NCBI GenBank assembly: GCA_964019135.1
Contig: OZ025253.1
Location: 35,266,548-35,330,547, forward strand
Length of the DNA stretch: 64,000 bases
Direction of reading: 5' to 3'
Source of the DNA: Arenicola marina
Taxonomy: Eukaryota > Annelida > Polychaeta > Arenicolidae
Within the stretch, counting starts at the first letter, position 1. Every line of letters begins with the position of its first letter. Positions 55,736 through 64,000 of this stretch are shown here, piece after piece. Under the pieces are notes generated by a model. That model did no database searches, was not told where the DNA came from, and saw nothing but the letters and a program-made list of their open reading frames with translations. The translations under genes were made by a program, and so were the position numbers.

Positions 55736-55971
55736 CATGCGATGTCCTCAACACGTTCTGGGCCAGGGGAATCTGCGGCAGTTGGTGCCAGCGTGTTTGG
55801 GCCGACATCTTCATTCCCAGTCGCCGTCTTGTGTTGGCGAGGGGGCTCAAACATGAACGGTAACACCCCTGATACCGTCGCTTTCATTAAATCATCGTCT
55901 GAATGAGACTCACTGGCGCTATTCGTTTCGCATGAATCTGAATCGTCGGAACTGATCCTTGCCGCAACCAT
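55736..55971 (-). CDS. candidate first exon of a P2RX7-like protein (partial)
   Basis: The - frame starts at ATG 55,971: acidic and serine-rich (SSDDSDSCETNSASESHSDD), then VSGVLPFMFEPPR, then GNEDVGPNTL, and ends with GPERVEDIAW before a possible GT donor at 55,735. A Ser/Asp-rich start, a (V/I)xPYMFEP box and a following R-x(N/D)-x-W segment are what I remember of the N-terminus of the large invertebrate family annotated as P2X purinoceptor 7-like, whose next exon normally brings a Cys-rich domain. No such exon was found downstream (below 55,700) in the window, so it is an orphan exon, or the gene is broken here. The assignment rests on a short motif. Confidence 0.4.
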
Positions 55972-58860
55972 GTTTACATGGCCTCTTAATAGGGCTTCCC
56001 CAGACGAGTGCCTCGACCCGTGTCACGCGGGAATCCCCGGAACTCGTTTTGAGGTAAAAGCGGCGAAGTACTTACATTTTTTCGCCTTTCATGATGGTAA
56101 GACAAATATAAAAATTTTAATATATTGTATAGTTACCAAAATGCTTCACAAATAGCTAAAGTGACCCCCCAATCCGCACCATGGACTTTAAGGTATTCGA
56201 CAGATAATACGTGACAAGACAGACAGAGACACAGACATACTACCCAAAAACCCCGACATCAGACGGAAATCGTAGATTTGTGTCTTAGTAATGTATGGAG
56301 AGGTCACAATAATTCGTAAGGAACGGTTGTTCGCGATTAATGACGTTCAAATAGCCATCCCCCAAATTTGCTCATCGCGAATCTCAGAGAATTTTAGGAT
56401 GTGAATCGCAGGGATTTGAAAAGGTATATTTTTGCTCATTATATAAAGGGAACAAAACGGGCGAAAAAATATATGCCTGATACAGTGAAGATGTGGTATA
56501 CTTTAGTATAGACACTCTTACACCACCAGAATTTTCCGGAAACGGCAGACCCAATTGATAATGAGGGAGTGTAGGGTAATTAACCTGTAGTTTTGCACGT
56601 ATCGCATGCATATATACGGTAATATCGGGTACACATGAAAGGCTTCTTTCCGTTTGTAGAATTAAGCTGAATTGTCACTTGCATTGGCACATTCAATTTA
56701 ACATGGTATTACATCGCCTAGTCTGTTGAATTACATTATTAAATCAATGTTGTCTTTCTGATTTGGACGTGCATATGTGTGCATATTTATGCCATGCCCA
56801 ATTAAGGAATATTATTGGTGTTCGCATATGTTCAGGTTTCATGTAACAATTGCTGTACATACGTTATTTTAGCAGTCATTATTAAATCAGTCACATTTTT
56901 TGCACTTAGACGCTTATCTACATGAACACCATATCGTCTTAATTCTGGTCGTATTAATGTTTCATCGAGTGATGTTATGTCTGGTTTGTAAATTTGGTTG
57001 TAAATGACGAATATTGATTTTGTCGTTGCTGCTGACGGTTTGTCCCATATACGACTCGCAAATCATAGTTCAGATTATTCCCCTGTGAAGCGCCACTGCA
57101 TGTACAATGCGTTCTGGGTATTATTTTGGTCTTTGCAAGATGTCAAAATGGCGTCATCGCATGACAAGGCATTTTGTAGACACTTAAACACGCAATATTG
57201 TCATCCATGTAACGGAAAAGTTACGAAATCTGGACGTAAGTTACACATGCTCATTAATTTTATACATGCCTTGCCAAAAACCTGCAAAGATGGTATATAT
57301 CTCCGTAGCAAAAATCAAGATAAAAGCCAAATATTTCCCAGAAGAGTTTGCGCGAAGTCGTGTATGGCTTAACATTAATTATATTTAATATATTTCGCCT
57401 CTTTAAATAGATGCCCACGCACTAGATGTTTGTGAGTCTGTTGTTGATGAGTGTTTCTTCATACATTGTTATATCAACATAGGTCAAATACAATAAAGGC
57501 CCACTGGAACCTTTTCTTTACTTGGGACACTTCTTGTCTTTGTTGCTAACGAGTTGTCTTTTAAGTATGTATGTATGTATGTATGTATGCCAAAACGGGA
57601 AGTTTCCTTGTGGCCTAACGAATGCATACATGTGTCATAGAAATATAAATTGAGATGACTTATGTTGAATCTTAGAATTTGCTGATGCGTCACGTAATCT
57701 GGCGTCATGTTGTTGGAAAAATAGATCCTCGTATAGCTGCAAACTAAAAACGATACATTCCTTAATTACTTCCGGTTCCAGGGCCGACGGCATTTCTCTA
57801 TGGGACTCCCAATGTTAAAGTCCTAGATCTCTCAGGCTAGGAAAAATGTTTTGTCGTGTTTTCACCCTAAAGATGAGATTTTTCCTTAATTAAACATGAT
57901 ACATGGTAGCCTCAGTGCTTAGCGTATCCGATTGGAGCAAAAAGTGACGTCACAGGATATTTTTGAAATTTTGCCAATTGTGAAAGATTCGGCTTTTTGT
58001 TGCTAGCAGAGGCTGCCACGGGCGTCCTATTCAAGCCATCACTCAATGCTTGCAGCTGTGGATGGATAATACTAAGCTGAGTCATAATCTGTCAACATGG
58101 TGCCATAGACATAACACTTTTCGGTATATAGTCGAAATCGCTTAAGATTGGATCATATGGGGGAAAGGAAACTTGAGTGAATATGACCTGCTTTTCTCCA
58201 CACAGTGAGGTACTATCATCACAAAGCGGGTTATAAGAAAAAGTCTCCGTGCCTCCCCAATGATGAACTAATGCAACTTTTGTCCATTTCGGCAAGCCAC
58301 AGCTGAAGAACTATCCTTTCTATCGACTAGCTCTTTAATCAAATGAGTTATGGCAGTAAACTTTGGCGTATTACCACTTGCTTAGCTATTATAAAGTATG
58401 GCGACTTTCGGTTTGCTTGAAGTTACAGGTCGTGTTCAGGGACAGTTAGTGTTGTGTGTAATTTTTTGGTGCAGGGGATAAGTATGCATCAACAATTACG
58501 TCATATCTAACGTGCTCCTACGAAATGTTGGGTTTGCTTCATTTTCAGCCACTTTGGCAATGGCGATCATAACCCGAGTTCATAAGTAGTTATATTAAGG
58601 AAATAGAAGCCATCTTGAGCATTTTCGCGAACGACAAATAACGTCATGTGATGTCACAATGACGTCTTATTAAAACAAAGGTTGAGTTTGTAGCGCCATT
58701 AATATTGAGTCCAGCAATCGCCCTTGACTTCCAAAATACATGTTCAATTAAACTCTTAATATGGCATTACATTGGCGGGCGGAAAGATGCGTCACATGAC
58801 GTCATCGTGACGTCACCCGCACAAATCACGGTTTTATCTGTAATTCCGCTATTAATATAC
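55972..58860. other. no recognised gene
   Basis: Mostly AT-rich, with an (ATGT)n microsatellite at about 57,564-57,592 and several GACGTCA strings between 57,940 and 58,820. The 122-codon + frame at 57,004-57,372 has normal amino-acid composition but no family that I recognise and no stronger support. Confidence 0.45.
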
Positions 58861-58869
58861 ACAGTGCGC

Positions 58870-59400
58870 ACATTGCTCAAAATAGAGCCAGCGGTGCGCA
58901 CATTGCCCGACGAATGCGCTATTTAGGCCTGATGGCCCGTTATATGCGCTATTTAGTCCACATTACCCGTCACATGCCCTACTTTGCCCAAAATGAACGT
59001 TATGCGCGCTGTTGAACCCAAATTGATACTTAAATGCGTTGTTTACGTCAAATTTTCTGTTATGCTCGCTATTTAGCTGTACTTAGGTTCCGAAAACCCT
59101 ATTTTGCAGAAACATTAAGCTCTATTTTGACCACAAAAAGCTCTACTTAGATCCCAGGAAGTTCTGCTTCACATTATTTGCCCAAAGTGCAAATGCAAGG
59201 TGCTATTTGGCTCAAATTGGCCAGTAAAACCTATATTTTTCCCACTAGAAAGCTCTATTTAGCCCATTAAAAGCTATATTTAGCATAAATTGCTCTTCAA
59301 AGCTGAATTGCCCTCTAAAGGCACTATTTGCCCCAAAGAAAGCTATATTGAACCAAATTGTCCATTAAAAGCTCAATTTTGCCCAAATTGTCAACTGAAG
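58870..59400. repeat. decayed minisatellite, ~30-bp unit (GCTCTATTTAGCCCAAATTG-like)
   Basis: Imperfect units of about 30 bp with cores GCTATTTAGCCC, AAATTGCCC and TTAAAAGCTC. Unit length drifts and divergence is high. It runs directly into the next array. Confidence 0.7.
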
Positions 59401-60075
59401 ACACTGATTGACCCCTCGGATCCATGTTGACCTCGCATATCCAGATTGACCTCTCAGATCCAGATTTTACCTCCGAGATCCAGATTGACCTCTCAGATCC
59501 CAATTTGACCCCCCAGATCCAGATCTGACCTCTGAGATCCGCATTGACGCCTCAGATCCGAATTTAACCCCTCAGATCCAGATTTGACCCTTAAGATCCA
59601 GACTCACTCTCTGATCCCAATTTGACTCCTTAGCTCCAGATAGACACCTCAGCTCCAAATTTGACCTCTGAGATCCAGATTTGACCTCTGATATCAAAAT
59701 TTGACCTCCGAGATCCAGATTTGTCATTTGAGATCCACATTGACCCCTGCGATCCAGATTTGTCATTTGAGATCAAGATTGAATCCTCGTATCCAGATTT
59801 GTCATTTGAGATCCAGATTGTCCCCGCAGATCCAGATTGTACCCTCAGATCCAGATTCGACCCTATATTTGATCTCTCAGATCCAGATTTGACCTATCGG
59901 AACCAGATTGAGCACTCAGGTCCAGATTGAATGCCTCAGATCCCGATTTGATTCCGATTGACCCCTCAAATCCCAGATTGCCCCGCAGATCCCGATTTGA
60001 CCTCTCAGATCCCGATTGTCGCCTCAAATCCCAATTGACCCTGAGATCCACATTCGACCCTCAGATCTGGATTTT
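59400..60075. repeat. minisatellite, ~20-bp unit (GATCCAGATTTGACCTCTGA)
   Basis: About 33 units with the core AGATCCAGATTTGACCTCTG. The reverse strand, GAGGTCAAATCTGGATCT, matches the intergenic arrays at 10,280, 29,030 and 40,340, so this is the same family in opposite orientation outside the duplicons. Short repeat-made frames (HLRSRLNPRIQICHLRS and the like) occur on both strands. Confidence 0.85.
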
Positions 60076-60079
60076 ATCA

Positions 60080-60500
60080 TGGTAAATACCATGGTACGTT
60101 ACCATTCGCCAAACAATATAGTACATAGTAAATTATCTCGGTGCCATGGTAAATTACCATGGTGTACCGTAATAAAGTATCATGCATGCGCGTGTCCGCG
60201 GGGACAGGGGCACAGAGAGCGCGTGCCACCCCTTCAGACAGTAAAGTATATCTGTGCCCCCCCCCCCCTTCAAATTCTGCACCCCCCCTTCCCCCGCCGT
60301 TCGTCAAAAAAATAATGAACCCCCTGGGCGCAATTTTGTTCAACCCTGCTCCGGTCGCAAGATTTCAGTGTGCCCCCATCCTCCGCCCCCCCCCCCCCTC
60401 CTCTTCGTTTTTTTTATTGCGCCCCTGCTTTCAATGATTCATGCACACGCCCCTGTGATGGTATATTACCATTCCATTGTACGGTATATTTACATGAGGG
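60080..60500. repeat. palindromic TACCATGGTA segments and C-runs
   Basis: 60,080-60,180 holds several copies of TACCATGGTA or near forms; 60,455-60,495 has ATGGTATATTACCATTCC and TACGGTATATTTAC. Between them are C-runs at 60,258-60,268 and 60,385-60,399. It may be a MITE with TACCATGGTA ends, but no clean boundary was found. Pro-rich frames here come from the C-runs. Confidence 0.4.
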
Positions 60501-60689
60501 TGCGGGTAACCAGGCCTGAAGCGAAGTGTCCGATGAATGGCTGGTCCTTGTTCATTGCCCCAAGAAGACATATACTATATCTCTTGAATGGATTTATACC
60601 TGTATATCGACCGAAAAAAAGCCTGACACACGCATGAACGCGTCACTAGCAAACGCGCTAACATAATTGCTCAGCATGGGTTTATGACT

Positions 60690-60980
60690 AGTTCGTCCTT
60701 TGACAGCTCAAGGTCTCCCCTTAGAGCGCCGGCATGCATCGGTAGCCAACCGAGAAAGAAGTGTCATGCCTGTTAGCCAGCATCAATTAATCGACCTTGT
60801 ACTGTTCAGAAGCCAAGGCTGGGATAAGTTGAGGGCAAGAGCGCATTCGCGCCTCGGTGAGCAACCGACAAACAAATGTACTGTTTGTTAAACGTTGAAT
60901 TAAATAATGTTTGTTTTGACACCCTGATGCGATGACGACCTGCTGGCCAGGCATGCGCGGACAATTAACGCGGTTGAAAA
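60690..60980. repeat. unclassified dispersed repeat, copy A
   Basis: Contains GACAGCTCAAGGTCTCC, GGTAGCCAACCGAGAAAGAA and GACACCCTGATGCGATGACG. It is similar to 61,720-61,930, and part of it (AAGTGTTCTGTTTGTTAGCCA) is at about 15,161. There is no coding potential and no terminal structure. Confidence 0.6.
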
Positions 60981-61414
60981 AAAAAGATAAGTATGCCTGA
61001 CCCGTCGAGGCTTCATTGACTGCAATAATGTTGGTCTGGAATGTACGAGTGGCATTTTGGAAGTAATGTGCGTTATATTATCCTACCTGGTGTGCTTGGT
61101 AAATACTTAGACATGCAAACAAAAGCAACTCTTGGGTTCTTTTTGCTTTAGAAGAGCGGAACTGCTCACTAGGAGGGCTGTCGCACCCAACGCAGCCGCC
61201 GTTCCTACGACCATTGATTTCGTGCGTTTTTCGGTAAAAAAGGGATCTAAATTAACGCGCCAAAACAACATTTATTTGTTGTATTTGTTGCCTCACATGT
61301 GACGTTGGGCCCACCGGACAGACACCCATTATTGACCTGACAAAACCTTTGTCAAAATGACATCAAGTCCGTTCGAGAGTGATGCTTCGACATACGTAGG
61401 CGTGATGATGCCTA

Positions 61415-61525
61415 TATATGCATATATATATATATTTTTTTATATTTATTGCATATATATATATATTAATCATAGTGTCCAAACCTATACATATATATAA
61501 CTATATCCACAGATATATATACGTG
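61415..61525. repeat. AT microsatellite tract
   Basis: Runs of TATATATA interrupted by T-rich and short unique bases. Low complexity only. Confidence 0.8.
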
Positions 61526-61719
61526 CGCTTCATGCATACACATGGTCACGAAGTTTTGCCAAAAATCTCTCGAATGGGTTGATCTCGCCGGAATGGCGGT
61601 GTGATTAACCATGTCCAGGAATTAATACAAAGTCGGTGACCACTATCGGCAAGATGACCTTCAGGATGCCAGAGGCGGGCGTTTCGAAATTTGTTGCCTA
61701 GGTTTACAGGCGCATGTCT

Positions 61720-61930
61720 AATGTGTCCTTTGACAGTTGAAGGTCTTCGTAAGAGAGTCGTCACACCCCGGTAGGCAACCGAGGACGACGTGCTATGCTT
61801 GTGACCCAACTTCAATGCAATGCGGTTTTTTTCAGCGCCTGATTGACGACCCAACCGACACCCAGACGCCACCACGACGACTAGATGTTCAAGCATGCGT
61901 AGATAACTAAAAAGGCCATATGATGATAGT
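61720..61930. repeat. unclassified dispersed repeat, copy B
   Basis: Contains GACAGTTGAAGGTCTTCG, GGTAGGCAACCGAGGACGA and GACACCCAGACGCCACCACG, parallel to copy A about 1,030 bp upstream. The 116-codon - frame at 61,896-61,546 crosses it and is not a recognised protein. Confidence 0.6.
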
Positions 61931-63039
61931 ATGCATGGCGCGTCCCAGCTTCACTGATTTCAAGGTCATTTGAGAGCCATCATTTTATACTAACAATGGT
62001 AACCAACCCTACACCATTTTAAATCTTGACACGACTGATGATTTTATGCGAACACTGGGATGAAGATGGCAAGGGACGTTAGTCAATTGGCCAAAATAGA
62101 GTACGAATCTCATAACTGACTTCATGACAACCGAGCATTAACGGAACCAAATCTAGCGTCGGATTAAAAAGGATATGTGTAAATCTCGGAGAACAATCAC
62201 GCCATTTAACCGTAAACCATTTAATACGAAATGGCATTCATCGCTCACTTAATATTAGGAATCCAGAGACAATTTGAACGCCACGGGCGTCCCCCTAGAT
62301 ACTATAGTTCTTGCTTTTCCCGCTAGAGAATGAAACAGTTTCCAAAGGGGATTCTCATGTCGGAAGTCATGCGACATGATGATGGCGTTATATCAAGTAA
62401 AATGAAAAAAAAAACCTCTGGTGGGGTGCTACCGCCATATAGTCCCATAATTTAGTACTCCAATAATTCTCCGCGAAGCCATCAAGTAAAATCTGATTCA
62501 TCAGAATTATTATTAACATTTAGCAGAACCGCAATATTTACTTTAGTTACATGGGCAATATTGTCAAACAAAGAATTCGGCTTGAAAGCTTAAGGTAAGT
62601 TGGAGTCTACTACGGCACTAATTTGTGTGTATTGCCCTTGCTACAGTACAGCGTCGAGATGCTGATCAGGCCCCAGGGGCCGTATTCATAATCCCCTCGT
62701 ATATTACGCTCGAAAAGTGCATTTTCGTCTAGCTTCATCAGCTCGTTGTGGAGGTGCTCGTGATTGGGAAATCTTCTTTAATATAATTTTAGCACTTTCT
62801 TCATACAGAAAATCCTCCTCTTGTGTGACTACTTATGTATTTTGAACCCAAAAATCGCTCGACGAATCGTTCACTTAGCGCTAAGTGTAGTGGCGTGGCC
62901 TAAGCGACGATTATTAATATGGCCACAGGCTATCAACCTTAGTAAGCGAACATTACTAGCTATCAACCAAAGATCTAATCTACTTAAGATCGATGGATTT
63001 TTCTACCTGTAAATCCTCTACCATCCGGATTTGTTATCT
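61931..63039. other. no recognised gene
   Basis: The 63-codon + frame at 62,821-63,012 has no family signature. Nothing else was seen. Confidence 0.45.
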
Positions 63040-63345
63040 TCCCTATTTCTAGTTCTACTTTATACAAGATGCGCTCAATTTAGTCTTGGCTTTTTGACAC
63101 CTTTGAAGTGCCCCCTTTACGATCTAATTCACCATTCAATATAGTAATAAAGTCCCCTCCCATTATGACCTTATCCTCTAGACTAATATAGTATTGATCC
63201 ATAGCTTTACTCAGTTCACAACAGACGGTAATTTGCTCTCATTCACTATTTGGCGCGTAGATATTTATAAATTTAAAGGCAGTATTTTGAGTGTTGATTT
63301 CACCAATTAGTAGCCTACCATCCGGATAATTATATATTATGGGTA
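63040..63345 (-). mobile_element. L1/Tx1-type LINE endonuclease fragment
   Basis: The - strand reads YPDGRLLIGEINTQNTAFKF then INIYAPNS near 63,335-63,250, and after a break EDKVIMGGDFITILNGELDR then KGGTSK near 63,185-63,110. These are the DPDGRYI, NIYAPN and IIGGDFN-VLN-ELDRKGG blocks of L1/Tx1 APE endonucleases, with the Asn of GDFN replaced by Ile. It is a dead fragment. It may belong to the same LINE family as the 3' end at 49,553, but the two do not overlap. Confidence 0.75.
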
Positions 63346-64000
63346 TTAACTAGTGCAGTCTAGCGCACTAAACCGGACGTTTAAAGCATAACAAATGAAA
63401 AATGGCCACCCTTGACAAGCTGGTTATTGGAATAGTCATGTTCCCCTTTTAATCTTTTTAATCTTCGTCGAACCCGAAAAGACGCTGGTGGCCCCTAACC
63501 AAAGCTGCCCCCCACCCCCCCGGCTCCAAATCTCAAATGGTCCGTGTCCTATGAGAAAGTGTCCTCTGATAGCAGAAGCGTGTCTACGTTAAAGTGGGGG
63601 GAGGGGGAGGGGGGCAAGGGGGGGGGGGTGTTCCCTAAATAACTTTAGACTATTTCTAGACTAAAGTGCTGATAGTCTGAATTACTTGGATATATCTAGA
63701 AAGAACATGGGAAGTGCTTCAGATTTCTAGTGCATTTCATCTATAATAATCGCTAATATAAGTGGATTCATTATGTATGACTTGATACTGTGAAAGGTGA
63801 TGAAAACTATGGGTGTTTAAATCTGTAATTGAGGTGCATATACATAAACTGCATGTGAAAACAAATGAAAATGTAGGTCTGTATGTTTAATTCATATAAC
63901 AACACAAATTGAAGTGATAGTTAAATGATGAAATACTGAGTATGCTCCTATAACCATTATTAACACGAAACTGGCATGCAAAAACTACAAATGGTCAATA
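63346..64000. other. no recognised gene; G-run
   Basis: Has C-runs near 63,510-63,520 and G-runs at 63,596-63,630. The rest is AT-rich without a recognisable frame. Confidence 0.5.

Noticed and set aside
57004-57372. 122-codon + frame as a new gene
   Set aside because: No homology is recognised, no splice or promoter support, and such a length occurs by chance in this much DNA.
1-64000. LTR retrotransposons, other virus-like elements or toxin genes
   Set aside because: No gag, protease, integrase, envelope, capsid or Polinton-type signature was recognised, and no long direct terminal repeats apart from the segmental duplication.

Overview
This is a window of animal nuclear DNA. Genes are split by introns with GT..AG borders, coding density is very low, and LINEs, piggyBac, hAT-like and miniature transposons, SINE-like tRNA remnants and minisatellites fill most of the space. 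The repeat mix, and an expanded family of histamine-N-methyltransferase-like (HNMT-like) genes, suggest a marine invertebrate deuterostome such as an amphioxus. That placement is an inference; nothing in the sequence fixes the species.

The core (about 1-52,300) is a set of tandem segmental duplicons. Unit 1 (1 to about 15,500) and unit 2 (16,880 to about 39,800) each hold a convergent pair of related methyltransferase genes: a type-alpha gene on the + strand followed by a type-beta gene on the - strand. Unit 3 (about 39,830-52,300) keeps only the intergenic part and a type-beta copy. The two alpha genes (3,486-7,489 and 20,368-27,043) can each be followed as six exons with consistent phases, giving proteins of about 251 and 252 residues. 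The three beta copies (13,510-11,401; 38,707-36,517; 49,251-47,221, all -) are each broken, each by different lesions.

Mobile DNA inserted before and after the duplications. Shared by units: a 5'-truncated antisense LINE just upstream of each alpha gene, a second LINE remnant upstream of each beta copy, THAP-domain fragments in alpha intron 5, and a minisatellite with a unit of about 20 bp between the convergent genes. Unit-specific: a 6.0 kb two-ORF LINE (30,207-36,234) whose ORF1 ends in an IMPACT/UPF0029-like domain; a 1.23 kb hAT-type element with an 8-bp target duplication (20,968-22,197); other miniature elements; an L1/Tx1-type LINE 3' end (about 49,553-51,057); and a nest of three elements at one TTAA, including a 2.48 kb piggyBac (44,433-46,913). 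A 26-bp minisatellite of about 47 copies with a 520-bp higher-order period closes unit 1 (15,498-16,722).

From about 52,300 to 64,000 no complete gene is visible. It holds a possible first exon of a P2RX7-like protein (-, 55,971-55,736), a tRNA-derived SINE-like element, two adjoining minisatellites (58,870-60,075), an unclassified repeat in two copies, and an L1/Tx1-type endonuclease fragment near 63,040-63,345. No LTR retrotransposon, viral gene, rRNA, intact tRNA or CRISPR array was recognised.
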